A stretch of DNA of 64,000 bases. Origin: Catellatospora sichuanensis. Lineage in GTDB: Bacteria; Actinomycetota; Actinomycetes; Mycobacteriales; Micromonosporaceae. Shown here piece after piece: positions 14,886 to 24,160 of this stretch. Position 1 is the stretch's first letter; each line of letters opens with the position of its first letter. Under the pieces are notes generated by a model, which was given only the letters and a program-made list of their open reading frames with translations, searched no databases and was not told the DNA's origin. Where the stretch lies: positions 530,507-594,506 of the forward strand of contig NZ_VIQO01000001.1 of NCBI RefSeq assembly GCF_007483665.1, given 5' to 3'. A program made the translations under genes and the position numbers.

Positions 14886-16294
14886 TTGGCCCCCTCCAGG
14901 CTGAGTTCGTCGAGCAGGCGCTGGATGGCCTTGAGGTAGGTGGTGTGGCTGATCTCGAACCAGTGCCGGGTCGAGTCCTTCACCTTCGCCGTGGTCCACC
15001 GCCGGTCGAGCTCGGCCTCCAGGCGCCGCTGCACCGCGACGGCCTTGGCCGGAGCCGCCTCGCGCACCCGCAGCATCCGGGCGAACGCCACCATCTGCCA
15101 GTGCACCAGCGGGAACAGCCCCGAGTCCGGCTGCAGCAGCCCGGCCACGGCCAGCGTCGGCTGGCGCTTGGGGAAGGCGTGCATGGCCAGCCGCGGACGG
15201 CCCGACGCGTCGACGCCGAGCAGGTTGCCGTCGATGAAATCGAACGACGGGTGGTAGCCGGTGGCCAGCACCACCAGGTCGGGCTCGATCACCTCGCCGC
15301 CCTTGAGCTCCACGCTGTTGCGGTGGAAGCGCGCCACGTCGCCCACCGGCGAGACCGCGCCGTGGCCCAGGTAGTAGACGAGCTGGCTGTTGACGATGGT
15401 GTGCGTCTCGTAGATCTTGTGGTCGGGCTTGGGCAGGCCGAACCGGGTCAGGTCGCCGACCGTCGACTTCAGCGTCCGGTGCGCCAGGAACTGCCGGGCC
15501 CGCAGCGGCAGCTTCAGCCACAGCATCAGGTCGTTCACCTGGTCGGCCGGGCGGCCCAGGGTGTACTTCGGGGTGTACCAGTAACCGCGCCGGGTCGAGT
15601 GCCAGCAGCGCGCGGCCTGCTGGGCCGCCTCCACCGCGATGTCGCAGCCGGTGTTGCCCGCCCCGATCACCAGGACCTTCTTGTTGCGCAGCTGCGCGGC
15701 GTCCTTGAACTGCGCGGCGTGGATCACCTCGCCCTTGAAGTCCTCCAGGCCCTCGTACTCGGGGCGCTTGGGGGACCAGTTGTGGCCGTTGGCGATGACC
15801 ACCGCCGCGTAGCGATGGATGCGCTCGCCGCCGTAGCCGCCGGTGCTGCGCGTGGTCACGTCCCAGCGCTCGCCCTCGGCGGGCTCGACCTTGACGACCT
15901 CGGTGCCGAACCAGATGTGCGGCTTGAGGTCGAAGTGGTCGGCGTAGTGCTCCAGGTATTCCAGCACCTGGCTGTGCTTGGGGTAGTCCGGCCAGCTGTC
16001 CGGCATCGGGAAGTCCGGGAACTGGCTGAACGGCTTCGACGAGATCAGGTGCGTGCTCGCGTACACCGGGCTGCGGTCGTGCCGCCAGTTCCAGGCCCCG
16101 CCGACGCTGGTGTCGCGCTCGTAGCAGTCGACGCCGAACCCCTGCTCCTTGAGGTTCTTCATCGCGGTCAACCCGCTGGGGCCCGCGCCGATGACGCAGA
16201 CCGTGCCGCTGCGGTCGTAGACCGGCCAGCCGTCACGCCACGCCGTCGCGGGACCACCCGACTCGGGATCGCCGTAACCGGCCGAATACGTCAC
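14882..16294 (-). CDS. flavin-containing monooxygenase
   Basis: A 470-residue FAD- and NADPH-dependent monooxygenase, cytoplasmic. The FAD-binding GAGPSG motif is near 36-41, the second Rossmann motif GAGNTG near 209, and the C-terminal LATGYHP motif is intact. It resembles microbial FMO and Baeyer-Villiger-like enzymes; the substrate is unknown. GTG 16294 has GGAGG 6 nt upstream. Pairing with an alpha/beta hydrolase is typical of Baeyer-Villiger pathways in which an ester is made and then cleaved, but the partner here lacks its serine. Confidence 0.88.
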   Translation of the reverse strand: MTYSAGYGDPESGGPATAWRDGWPVYDRSGTVCVIGAGPSGLTAMKNLKEQGFGVDCYERDTSVGGAWNWRHDRSPVYASTHLISSKPFSQFPDFPMPDSWPDYPKHSQVLEYLEHYADHFDLKPHIWFGTEVVKVEPAEGERWDVTTRSTGGYGGERIHRYAAVVIANGHNWSPKRPEYEGLEDFKGEVIHAAQFKDAAQLRNKKVLVIGAGNTGCDIAVEAAQQAARCWHSTRRGYWYTPKYTLGRPADQVNDLMLWLKLPLRARQFLAHRTLKSTVGDLTRFGLPKPDHKIYETHTIVNSQLVYYLGHGAVSPVGDVARFHRNSVELKGGEVIEPDLVVLATGYHPSFDFIDGNLLGVDASGRPRLAMHAFPKRQPTLAVAGLLQPDSGLFPLVHWQMVAFARMLRVREAAPAKAVAVQRRLEAELDRRWTTAKVKDSTRHWFEISHTTYLKAIQRLLDELSLEGAK

Positions 16295-16367
16295 CCGCGA
16301 CCTCCACGACTAGGTAAGACGCAGAGCATCTTTCCCGTATGCGGCAGAGGTTGTAAAGCGCGGATTC

Positions 16368-17039
16368 CTAGACGATGTCGACGACCAGGGGGTAGTGGTC
16401 ACTGGCCCGGTCTGCCTCGTCTGACGTGATCACCCGATATCGCCGCAGCTCGAGGCGCGGGTCGAGAAGAATGGCGTCGATCCGCCGGGTCGGGTTCGGG
16501 GTGGGGAACGTGTGCCGGTCCTCCAGGTCGGCCAGCGCCGCGGCGTCGGCCAGCCGGTCGGTGAGCAGCTGCCAGGAACTGCCGTCGGGGCACTCGTTGA
16601 GGTCCAGTCCCACGACGACCGGGTCGTCCAGCGCCAGCGCGGGCTTGAGCAGCGCCGCCTGGGCCGGGCGCTCGGCGTCGTCGGTCGACAGGTGCGACCC
16701 GACCACCACGAAAGGCGCCCGCCCCGGAATTTCGAGGCGGGCGAAACACGCGCCACGCATGTGACGGCCCGGGGTGAGCGGGTAGCGCATGCACCACTGG
16801 TCGAGCACCCGCACCCGCAGGCTGGTCATGATCACATTGCCCAGGCTGGGCATGCCCCCCACCGCCATGACCATGCCGAACGACGCCGCCAGATCGGCGC
16901 ACTTGGTCCGCCACCGCCAGCGCCGCGGCGCCTCCTGCACGATCAGCACATCCGGCGCCAGCCCCCGCACCACCGCCGACAGCGCGGAGAGGTCGTCCCG
17001 CAACGAATGCACGTTGTACGACACCACCCGCACCGACAT
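16368..17039 (-). CDS. endonuclease/exonuclease/phosphatase (EEP) family protein
   Basis: A 223-residue metal-dependent phosphohydrolase of the EEP fold. Motifs: SYNVHSL near the N-terminus, IVQEAPR (metal-binding Glu), GSHLSTDD, GLDLNECP (in place of GDFN) and the terminal SDHYPLVVDI with catalytic Asp-His. The substrate may be nucleic acid, phospholipid or inositol phosphate; nothing decides it. ATG 17039 and ATG 17051 are both possible and neither has a good ribosome binding site. It lies downstream of glucokinase on the same strand, beyond a family A hairpin. Confidence 0.8.
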   Translation of the reverse strand: MSVRVVSYNVHSLRDDLSALSAVVRGLAPDVLIVQEAPRRWRWRTKCADLAASFGMVMAVGGMPSLGNVIMTSLRVRVLDQWCMRYPLTPGRHMRGACFARLEIPGRAPFVVVGSHLSTDDAERPAQAALLKPALALDDPVVVGLDLNECPDGSSWQLLTDRLADAAALADLEDRHTFPTPNPTRRIDAILLDPRLELRRYRVITSDEADRASDHYPLVVDIV

Positions 17040-17069
17040 GCCGCCCAGCATGCCCCACCCCCGCCACGA

Positions 17070-17126
17070 TGATCATGAAGTTATGGCCGCGACACGCCGT
17101 CGAGCCGTGCCACAAGTTCATGATCA
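17070..17126. repeat. family A intergenic hairpin, copy 2
   Basis: 17-nt arms (17070-17086 and 17110-17126, two mismatches) around a 23-nt loop that matches copy 1 at 20 of 23 positions, in the same orientation. It lies 39 bp beyond the glucokinase stop. Confidence 0.85.
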
Positions 17127-17165
17127 CCGCGCCGAAGCGGGTGGATGGGGTGCCGGGTGGTGGGG

Positions 17166-18110
17166 TCAGAGGCGGGCGAGGTCGGCGGCGCCGACGAGGC
17201 CTGCGACGTTGCCCATTTTGGCGGCGCGTAGTTCGGCTACGGGGAGGCGGCCGCGCTGGGCGAGGCTGTCCAGGTAGGACTGGCGGGCGGGGGTCATCAG
17301 CAGGTCTCCGGCGTCGATGACGCCGCCGCCGACGACCAGCACCTGCGGGTCGAGGATCTGCACCAGGTCGGCCAGACCCTGGCCCAGCCAGTATCCGATC
17401 TGCGTGAACGCGTCGATCGCCACCTCGTCGCCGGCCTGCGCCGCCGCGGTCACGATCGGACCGGTGATGTTCTCCACCTTGCCGTCGGCCTTGCCCAGCA
17501 GCAGTGCCGCCCGCTCCGGCTCGGCCTGCGCACCCGCCCGGGCGAAGCGGACCAGGGCGTTGCCGCTGGCGTACTGCTCGATGCAGCCGTGCCGGCCGCA
17601 CCCGCAGACATGGCCGTCGGGCACCGCGAGCATGTGGCCGATCTCGGCCGCGATGCCGTGCGCGCCGCGCACGAGACCGCCGCCGAGCACGATGCCGCCG
17701 CCGATGCCGGTGCCGACGGTGAACATCACCATCGAGTCCTCGGCGTCGGCCGCCGCGCCGTAGCGGAATTCCGCCCACGCCGCCACGTTCGCGTCGTTCT
17801 CCACCACCACGGGCAGGTTCACCGCCTTGGCGACGTAGTCCCGCAGCGGTTCGTCACGCCAGGCCAGATTCGGTGCGAAGAGCACCGTGGACCGGGTCGC
17901 GTCAATCCATCCGGCGGCGCCGATGCCGACCGCGTCCACCGTATGCTCGGCGGACAGATCCTTCACCACATCGATGATCACGTCCCGGGTCGCGGCGACG
18001 TCGCCGGCCGGGGTGTCGCGACGGCATGTCGCGATCACGGTGCCGTCAGGATCGACCACACCGCCGAGCACCTTGGTGCCACCGATGTCCACGCCGATGG
18101 TGAGTGCCAC
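17166..18110 (-). CDS. glk: ROK-family glucokinase
   Basis: ATP-dependent glucokinase of the ROK type, 314 residues, supplying glucose 6-phosphate and, in Streptomyces, mediating glucose repression. It has the phosphate loop GVDIGGTK at the N-terminus, the catalytic region VVENDANVAAWAE, GTGIGGG and the zinc-binding CGCGRHGCIEQYASG motif. GTG 18110 is preceded by GAAAGGG at 7 nt; the upstream extension to 18164 looks non-coding. The neighbourhood (DUF5304-like, SRPBCC and acyl-CoA synthetase genes) matches the glkA region of Streptomyces. Confidence 0.9.
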   Translation of the reverse strand: MALTIGVDIGGTKVLGGVVDPDGTVIATCRRDTPAGDVAATRDVIIDVVKDLSAEHTVDAVGIGAAGWIDATRSTVLFAPNLAWRDEPLRDYVAKAVNLPVVVENDANVAAWAEFRYGAAADAEDSMVMFTVGTGIGGGIVLGGGLVRGAHGIAAEIGHMLAVPDGHVCGCGRHGCIEQYASGNALVRFARAGAQAEPERAALLLGKADGKVENITGPIVTAAAQAGDEVAIDAFTQIGYWLGQGLADLVQILDPQVLVVGGGVIDAGDLLMTPARQSYLDSLAQRGRLPVAELRAAKMGNVAGLVGAADLARL

Positions 18111-18234
18111 GGCCGAACCCTTTCTTGCTGGGCTTGCCGGCGGTGACGCTTTTGGGGAGCCCACGCCGTGCTACTTGGGCAACACCCTAACGCCGGAAGG
18201 ACCTCCCGCGAGCGTCGCCCGCCGAAGATCGATG

Positions 18235-18771
18235 TCACAACTCCGGCGGTGGGTGCGGCTCCGCCTTGCGGACGGCCTTTTTTGCTGCCTTAACCCGACC
18301 GGGTGACGGCGAGGTTTCCGGCTCGGAAACACCTGGTGTCGGGTTGGCGACAGCTTTCTTGACGATCTTCTTGACCGCCTTCTTCGCGATCGGTCGGGTG
18401 GCCGAAGCCGTCGGGACGCCCTCCGCCGCGGCGGGCCGCGCCGAATCCGTCGGCGTGTCGCCCTCGGCGCCGGCCTCCTCCGCCGTGGCCTCGCGCCACG
18501 TGTCGCCCTTGCCGGGCTGGTGCGTGGAGACGCTGCGCAGGAAGCTGGCCAGGCCGGCGGCCAGGTCGCCGGCTCCGGTCGCGACCCGCTCGACCAGTTC
18601 CGGGTCGGGGTCACGAACCGCCGCGATCACCTTGCAGAGTGGACACACGCAGCACTCCGGGGAGCCCGTGGCCAGGTGCGGGTTGGCGTTGGCAGCCAGC
18701 GTCGCGGCCGCGAGCACCGCCGCCACCAGCCGCTCCGCCTCCTCTCGGGCAGTGCCCGGCGAGATGTCCAT
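18235..18771 (-). CDS. DUF5304-like protein with Lys-rich tail
   Basis: A 178-residue actinobacterial protein of unknown role. Residues 1-85 form a conserved domain with a Cys cluster (CCVCPLCKVIAAVRDP). The remaining part is low-complexity and ends in two lysine-rich blocks (AKKAVKKIVKKAV and KAAKKAVRKAE) reminiscent of histone-like tails that bind nucleic acid or membranes; that is inference. It starts 2 bp after the stop of the SRPBCC gene, so the two are co-transcribed. Confidence 0.75.
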   Translation of the reverse strand: MDISPGTAREEAERLVAAVLAAATLAANANPHLATGSPECCVCPLCKVIAAVRDPDPELVERVATGAGDLAAGLASFLRSVSTHQPGKGDTWREATAEEAGAEGDTPTDSARPAAAEGVPTASATRPIAKKAVKKIVKKAVANPTPGVSEPETSPSPGRVKAAKKAVRKAEPHPPPEL

Positions 18772-18773
18772 GC

Positions 18774-19217
18774 TCAGGCCGCCTCGACCTGCTTCTTGAG
18801 CTCCTTCAAAGCGGTATCCATGATCGCCTTTTCGGCCTTCTTCTTGAACATGCCCAGCATGCCGATCGAGAGATCCACCGACAGCGTGTAGGTCACCGTG
18901 CAGGTGCCGTCGCCGTTGTCGGTGATGTCATAGGACCCGTCCTGCGCCTTCTGCATCTTGGACGGCGCGACCAGGTGCCACTCGATCCGCGAGATGTCCT
19001 CGGCGTAGTCGTAGCGCAGGGTGTACTCGTCCTGCACGATGCCCGCGTCGATGACGAAGCGCACGGTGGCCGGGTAACCGTCCTCGTACTCCTCGAGCAC
19101 CTCAGCGGCCTTGATGGCCTGGGTCCACCGGGGATACGAGGGGTAGTCGCAGATGACCTCGGCGATGCGGGCCGGGTCGGCGTTGATCACGATCGACTGG
19201 GAGGAGGATTCCGCCAT
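18774..19217 (-). CDS. SRPBCC/START-fold (cyclase/dehydrase-like) protein
   Basis: A 147-residue single-domain protein with the helix-grip fold that binds lipids or polyketide-like ligands (SQSIVINADPARIAEVICDYPSYPRW, the typical opening). It equals the Rv2185c position beside fadD15 in mycobacteria. It probably binds a hydrophobic ligand; a catalytic role is not shown. ATG 19217 lacks a ribosome binding site but has TAGCCT 7 nt upstream, so it is probably leaderless. It is divergent from the acyl-CoA synthetase gene. Confidence 0.85.
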   Translation of the reverse strand: MAESSSQSIVINADPARIAEVICDYPSYPRWTQAIKAAEVLEEYEDGYPATVRFVIDAGIVQDEYTLRYDYAEDISRIEWHLVAPSKMQKAQDGSYDITDNGDGTCTVTYTLSVDLSIGMLGMFKKKAEKAIMDTALKELKKQVEAA

Positions 19218-19224
19218 GAACAGC

Positions 19225-19230
19225 AGGCTA
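19225..19230 (-). promoter_or_regulatory. -10 box, leaderless start of SRPBCC gene
   Basis: TAGCCT on the minus strand ends 7 nt before ATG 19217. Confidence 0.6.
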
Positions 19231-19326
19231 CCCGTAGCGGCCGGGGCATAGCCGACCCGCCACGACGAGCGGACGCCAACCCGTCGCAACTGGGACAGCG
19301 TTTGCAGAGCGACCGGGACGACGTTC

Positions 19327-19332
19327 TACAGT
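19327..19332 (+). promoter_or_regulatory. probable -10 box of acyl-CoA synthetase operon
   Basis: TACAGT on the plus strand about 80 nt before GTG 19412, giving a leadered mRNA that fits the AAGGAG site of that gene. Confidence 0.4.
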
Positions 19333-19411
19333 GCCGGGGGCGGCAGCGGCGCGCGCCGCTGGGCGGCGCGGACGCGCCAGGTGCCCGAATGAGCAGCTCA
19401 AGGAGCGTTTG

Positions 19412-21196
19412 GTGCGGCAGTTTTCGCAGGCCCCGGCGGTGATCGTCGACGACGTGGACCGCTTGACCGACCCGGTGTGGGACAACGCGGCACAGACGCC
19501 CCAGCTGGTGCAGTTCTCCCGCCGCGCGGGATCCGGCTGGGCGGACGTCACCGCCGCGGAGTTCAAGGCGGAGGTCGTGGCGCTGGCGAGCGGCCTGGTC
19601 GCCGCGGGTGTGCAGCCGGGTGACCGGGTGGCCCTGATGAGCCGCACCCGGTTCGAGTGGACGCTGATCGACTACGCGATCTGGGCCTGCGGCGCGGTCA
19701 CCGTGCCGATCTACGAGACCTCCAGCGCCGAGCAGGTGCGGTGGATCCTGGCCGACTCCGGTGCGGTGGGCTGCTTCACCGAGACGGCCGCGCACACCGC
19801 GACCGTGCGCGAGGCCGCCACCGACCTGCCGCGACTGTGGCAGATCGAGGGCGGCGACCTGTCCACGCTGGTCACCCGGGGCGCGGACGTCGACCCCGCC
19901 GAGATCGAGGTGCGCCGCAAGTCCGGCAGCGCCGACGACCCGGCCACCATCGTCTACACCTCGGGCACCACCGGCCGGCCCAAGGGCTGCGTGCTGACGC
20001 ACCGCAACATGCTCTCCGACATCGGCAACGCCATCCCGGCGCTGGACATCCTGTTCCAGGAGGGCTCCTCGACGGTGCTGTTCCTGCCGCTGGCGCACGC
20101 GTTCGCGCGGCTGCTCCAGATCGGTGTCGTGCAGGGCCGGGTGCGCACCAGCCACACCGCCGACGTGAAGAACCTGATCGACGACCTGGGCGCGTTCAAG
20201 CCGACGTTCCTGCTGAGCGTGCCGCGGGTGTTCGAGAAGGTCTACAACAGCGCCCGGCAGAAGGCGCACAGCGGCGGCAAAGGCGCGATCTTCGACCGGG
20301 CCGAGGCCGTCGCGATCGCGTACAGCCAGGCTTTGGAGACGCCCGGCGGGCCCGGCCTGGGCCTGCGGCTGCGGCACACGGTCTTCGACAAGCTCGTCTA
20401 CGGCAAGCTGCGGGCCGCGCTGGGCGGACGCTGCCACAGCGCGATCTCCGGCGGCGCGCCGCTGGGCGACCGGCTGGGCCACTTCTTCCGCGGCGTGGGG
20501 CTCAACGTGCTGGAGGGCTACGGCCTGACCGAGACGTCGCCCGCGATCACCTTCAACCGGGCCGGTGCGCAGCGGATCGGCACGGTCGGCCAGCCGCTGC
20601 CCGGGGTGACCATCGGCATCGCCGACGACGGCGAGATCCTGGCCCGCGGCGAGGTCATCTTCCCCGGGTACTGGAACAACCCGGCGGCCACCGCCGAGGC
20701 GATCGACGCCGACGGCTGGTTCCACACCGGAGACCTGGGCTCGCTCGACGCCGATGGTTTCCTGCGCATCACCGGGCGCAAGAAAGAGATCATCGTGACG
20801 GCGGGCGGCAAGAACGTCGCGCCGGCCGTGCTGGAGGACCGGGTCCGCGCCCACGCGCTGGTCAGCCAGTGCATGGTGGTGGGCGACCGGCAGCCGTTCA
20901 TCGCCGCACTGGTCACCGTCGACCCGGAGGCGCTGCCGAGCTGGCTGGCCGCGCGCGACCGTCCGGACACGCCCGTTTCGGCACTGGTCGACGACGCCGA
21001 CCTGCGCGCCGAGATTCAGGCCGCGATCACCGAGGCCAACAAGGCGGTGTCGGCGGCCGAAGGCATTAAGGTCTTCACGATCCTGCCTCGTGACTTCACC
21101 GAGGCAACCGGCGAACTGACCCCGTCGCTGAAGGTCAAGCGCGCGGTCGTGATGAAGGAGTACGCGGAGGAGATCGATGCCATCTACCACCGCTGA
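19412..21196 (+). CDS. long-chain fatty-acid CoA ligase (FadD15-like)
   Basis: Activates fatty acids to acyl-CoA via acyl-adenylate, 594 residues. The AMP-binding motif is YTSGTTGRPKG, the A5 motif GYGLTETSP, and the C-terminal hinge and lysine region RKKEIIVTAGGKNVAP are all present. GTG 19412 is chosen because AAGGAG lies 6 nt upstream; the frame extends further up without a start signal. It is the fadD15/Rv2187 equivalent by position. Its last 20 bp overlap the histidine kinase gene, which implies translational coupling. Confidence 0.92.
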   Translation: MRQFSQAPAVIVDDVDRLTDPVWDNAAQTPQLVQFSRRAGSGWADVTAAEFKAEVVALASGLVAAGVQPGDRVALMSRTRFEWTLIDYAIWACGAVTVPIYETSSAEQVRWILADSGAVGCFTETAAHTATVREAATDLPRLWQIEGGDLSTLVTRGADVDPAEIEVRRKSGSADDPATIVYTSGTTGRPKGCVLTHRNMLSDIGNAIPALDILFQEGSSTVLFLPLAHAFARLLQIGVVQGRVRTSHTADVKNLIDDLGAFKPTFLLSVPRVFEKVYNSARQKAHSGGKGAIFDRAEAVAIAYSQALETPGGPGLGLRLRHTVFDKLVYGKLRAALGGRCHSAISGGAPLGDRLGHFFRGVGLNVLEGYGLTETSPAITFNRAGAQRIGTVGQPLPGVTIGIADDGEILARGEVIFPGYWNNPAATAEAIDADGWFHTGDLGSLDADGFLRITGRKKEIIVTAGGKNVAPAVLEDRVRAHALVSQCMVVGDRQPFIAALVTVDPEALPSWLAARDRPDTPVSALVDDADLRAEIQAAITEANKAVSAAEGIKVFTILPRDFTEATGELTPSLKVKRAVVMKEYAEEIDAIYHR

Positions 21197-22892
21197 GCGC
21201 CCCAAGCGCCGGATGCGGCGTATACCGGCCTCGCAGCTGATCGCGATCGCCGTACGCGGCACCATGCTGCTGCTGGTGGGCGTGCTCATCATGGCCGCCA
21301 CCAAGGACTGGTCGGAGCTGCGCTGGGTCGCCCTGCTGGCGCTGGCCGGGCTGCCGGGGGTGCTCACACCACGGCACGCGGTGCTCGCGCCGCTGGGCCG
21401 GTTCGCCGAGACGGTGCTGGTCGGCCTGGGCGCGAGCGCCATCGCGCTGGCCGCCGACCAGATGTACTCGCTCTCGGACGGGGCAGGCGCCTCGGCGATC
21501 CTGCCCTACCTGGCCGTGCCGATCACCGCGGCGATGCTCAACCACCGACCGCTGGAGTCGGCCGGGCTGCTCAGCACCGCCGCGGTGACGCTGGCGGTGG
21601 CGGGCTGGCTGACCGTGCTGCCCGACGGCACCCGGCAGCTGAGCCACTTCGGCTACCTGGCCGCCTGCGCGCAGTGGCTGATCCTGGCCGCGGTCGGCAC
21701 CATCACCACCGGCGCCATGCAGCGGGCCGCGCTGATCCGCCGCACCCCGCAGCCCTACGCCGAGGCCACCCGGCTGCTCACCCAGCTGCGCCAGGTGGCC
21801 CGCCAGCTGCCCGGAGCGACCCTCGACCCGGGCAGCATCGCCGAGCACCTGCTCGAGGAGCTGCGCCCGATCGGGCGGCCCCAGCGGGCCGCGGTGCTGG
21901 CCGCCAGCGGCGCGGGCCGACTGGTGGTGCTGGCCCAGTTCGGCGTGGAGGCCGACGACACCTCGACCCGGGCCGCCTGGGAGACCAGCCTCGACGCCGA
22001 CTCGGCCATCGCCGACGCGTGGGCCAGCCAGCAGCCGCAGGTCTCCGGGCGTTCCCAGCTGCGCTCCTTCGATCAGACCGGGCCGGTATCGGCCCTGGTG
22101 GTGCCCTTGATCGCCGGTGTGCGCACGGTCGGCCTGGTGGCTCTGGAGCGCGACGGCACGAACGGCTACCCGCCCGCGCTGACCGGCCGGATCGTCTCCG
22201 CGGCCACCCCGGCGGCGCTGCGGCTGGAGGCCGCGCTGCTGTTCGAGGAGGTGCGCTCGATAGCCACCAACGAGGAGCGCCAGCGGCTGGCCCGCGAGAT
22301 CCACGACGGCGTCGCCCAGGAACTCGTGATGATCGGGTACGGCGTGGACAACGCGCAGGCGACCCTGCCCGAGGAGGCCAAGGACACCGCCGAGGAGCTG
22401 CGGGTGCTCCGCGCCGAGATCACCCGGGTCATCACCGAGCTGCGGCTGAGCCTGTTCGAGCTGCGCAGCGAGGTGGACCGGCACGGCGGGCTCACCGCGG
22501 CCATCGCCGAGTTCGCCCGCATCTCGGGCAACCAGGCCGGGCTGAAGGTGAACCTGTCGCTGGACGAGGCGGGCCGGTTGCCGGCCTCGATCGAGTCCGA
22601 GCTGCTGCGGATCGCGCAGGAGGCGATCACCAACGCCCGAAAGCACGCGAACGCCGCGAATCTATGGGTGACCTGCACTGTCGACCCGCCGTACGGCCTG
22701 ATCGAGGTGTCCGACGACGGCCGGGGCATACCCGATGAGCGTACCGACGGACGCTACGGTCTTGCGATCATGGCGGAGAGGGCGGAACGTATCCGGGGCC
22801 GACTCGAGATCAGGCCTCGAGACCCGGTCGGGACCACCGTCGCCGTGGTCGTGGGCGGTTCCTCTCGACAAGAAGGCCGGGCGACGCGATAA
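21177..22892 (+). CDS. NarL-type sensor histidine kinase
   Basis: A 571-residue membrane sensor kinase. About six hydrophobic segments lie in residues 17-190, a GAF-like domain at about 210-370, then the HisKA_3 dimerisation helix with RQRLAREIHDGVAQEL (phospho-His) and a HATPase domain (EAITNARKHANA, SDDGRGIPDE, GLAIMAERAERIRG). The ATG at 21177 lies within the acyl-CoA synthetase gene and has GGAGGAG just upstream. The response regulator starts 53 bp downstream. The signal sensed is unknown; coupling to lipid activation suggests a lipid- or membrane-linked cue. Confidence 0.9.
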   Translation: MPSTTAERPKRRMRRIPASQLIAIAVRGTMLLLVGVLIMAATKDWSELRWVALLALAGLPGVLTPRHAVLAPLGRFAETVLVGLGASAIALAADQMYSLSDGAGASAILPYLAVPITAAMLNHRPLESAGLLSTAAVTLAVAGWLTVLPDGTRQLSHFGYLAACAQWLILAAVGTITTGAMQRAALIRRTPQPYAEATRLLTQLRQVARQLPGATLDPGSIAEHLLEELRPIGRPQRAAVLAASGAGRLVVLAQFGVEADDTSTRAAWETSLDADSAIADAWASQQPQVSGRSQLRSFDQTGPVSALVVPLIAGVRTVGLVALERDGTNGYPPALTGRIVSAATPAALRLEAALLFEEVRSIATNEERQRLAREIHDGVAQELVMIGYGVDNAQATLPEEAKDTAEELRVLRAEITRVITELRLSLFELRSEVDRHGGLTAAIAEFARISGNQAGLKVNLSLDEAGRLPASIESELLRIAQEAITNARKHANAANLWVTCTVDPPYGLIEVSDDGRGIPDERTDGRYGLAIMAERAERIRGRLEIRPRDPVGTTVAVVVGGSSRQEGRATR

Positions 22893-22945
22893 CGTGTGTC
22901 ACCCGCACAGCCAGAGCGCGGGTGCCAGAAGGGGAGAAAGCGGGC

Positions 22946-23617
22946 ATGTCCACTAGTACTGTGCCGACAGGACGAACCAAGGTCCTGCTCGTCGACGACC
23001 ATGACCTGATCCGCAAGGGGCTTCGCCACGCGTTCGAGCGGGACCGCCAGTTCGAGGTGGTCGGCGAGGCCAGCACCGCGGCCGAGGCGGTACGCCAGGC
23101 CGGCGCCCTGCACCCCGACGTAGTGATCATGGATCTCCGCCTGCCCGACGGCAGCGGCCTGGAGGCCACCCGCACGCTGCGCAAGTCCAGCTCGACGATG
23201 GGCATCGTGGTGCTCACCATGTACGCCGGTGACGACCAGCTCTTCGGCGCGCTCGAGGCCGGTGCCAGCGCGTTCGTGCCCAAGACCGCCCCGGCCGACG
23301 AGGTCGTCGCGGCGGCCCGCCACGCGGCCAGCGCACCCAGCGCGTTCACCGCCGCCGACCTGGCCGAGGCCATGAAGCGCCGACTGACCCCGAGCGGCCC
23401 GCAGCTGAGCCCGCGCGAGGGCCAGGTGCTGAAGCTGCTGGCCGAGGGCATGAGCGTTTCCGGCATCGCCAAGCAGCTGTTCGTCAGCGAGTCGACGGCC
23501 AAGACGCACATCTCGAAGCTCTACGAGAAGCTGGGCGCCGCCAACCGCGCCCAGGCCCTGATGACCGCGCTGCGCCTCGGCCTGCTGCAGGCGCCCGACG
23601 CCCCCAACCTGTCCTGA
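22946..23617 (+). CDS. NarL/LuxR-family response regulator
   Basis: A 223-residue partner of the preceding kinase. The receiver domain (about 12-130) keeps the acidic pair VDDHD, phospho-acceptor Asp63 (VIMDLRLPDGSG) and Lys in VPKTAP. A LuxR-type helix-turn-helix (about 155-215, LSPREGQVLKLLAEGMSVSGIA) follows. ATG 22946 is preceded by GGGGAG; the in-frame start at 22922 is less likely. The stop overlaps the ATG of the HIT gene (TGATG). Confidence 0.92.
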   Translation: MSTSTVPTGRTKVLLVDDHDLIRKGLRHAFERDRQFEVVGEASTAAEAVRQAGALHPDVVIMDLRLPDGSGLEATRTLRKSSSTMGIVVLTMYAGDDQLFGALEAGASAFVPKTAPADEVVAAARHAASAPSAFTAADLAEAMKRRLTPSGPQLSPREGQVLKLLAEGMSVSGIAKQLFVSESTAKTHISKLYEKLGAANRAQALMTALRLGLLQAPDAPNLS

Positions 23618-24135
23618 TGGGCCGGCACGCCCACGCCAGCGGCGACGAGCTGCTCACCGACTGGCGGACCGACCGGCTGGGTGCTGCCCGGCGCGGCGAC
23701 AACCCCCTCGTCATGGCCAAGCTGAACAGCGGGTACGCCGTCTTCGGCGACACGCAGCACCTGCCTGGATACTGCGTGCTGCTGTCCGATGTGGACGGTG
23801 CCGACCACCTCACCGACCTGAGCCGCACCCAGCGTGCGGACTTCCTGGCCGACATGGGCCTGCTCGGTGAGGCGGTCTTCGCCGCCTGCAACGGTTTCGA
23901 CCCCGCGTTCCGCCGGCTCAACTACGAGATCCTCGGCAACTCGCTGCACCACCTGCACGCGCACATCCACCCCCGCTACTCGTGGGAGGCCCGGGAGTTC
24001 CGCGACGCTCCGGTGTGGCGGTACCCGAACGAGGTGCGTTTCGCCGAGGAGCACGACACCCTCGCCTCCCCGAAGGCGGAGGAGTACGACCAGCTCCGCG
24101 AGGCCATCACGGCCGAGCTGGCCCGTCTGGCCTGA
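23617..24135 (+). CDS. HIT-family nucleotide hydrolase
   Basis: A 172-residue histidine-triad protein. The catalytic triad is HLHAHIHPRY at residues 112-121, and NYEILGNSLHHLHAH is typical of diadenosine polyphosphate hydrolases of actinobacteria. It probably cleaves dinucleoside polyphosphates or similar phosphate anhydrides. It is translationally coupled to the response regulator (one-base overlap TGATG) and ends the operon at a strong terminator. Confidence 0.85.
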   Translation: MGRHAHASGDELLTDWRTDRLGAARRGDNPLVMAKLNSGYAVFGDTQHLPGYCVLLSDVDGADHLTDLSRTQRADFLADMGLLGEAVFAACNGFDPAFRRLNYEILGNSLHHLHAHIHPRYSWEAREFRDAPVWRYPNEVRFAEEHDTLASPKAEEYDQLREAITAELARLA

Positions 24136-24160
24136 GCTGCCTGAGCTGCCCGAGCTGTCC

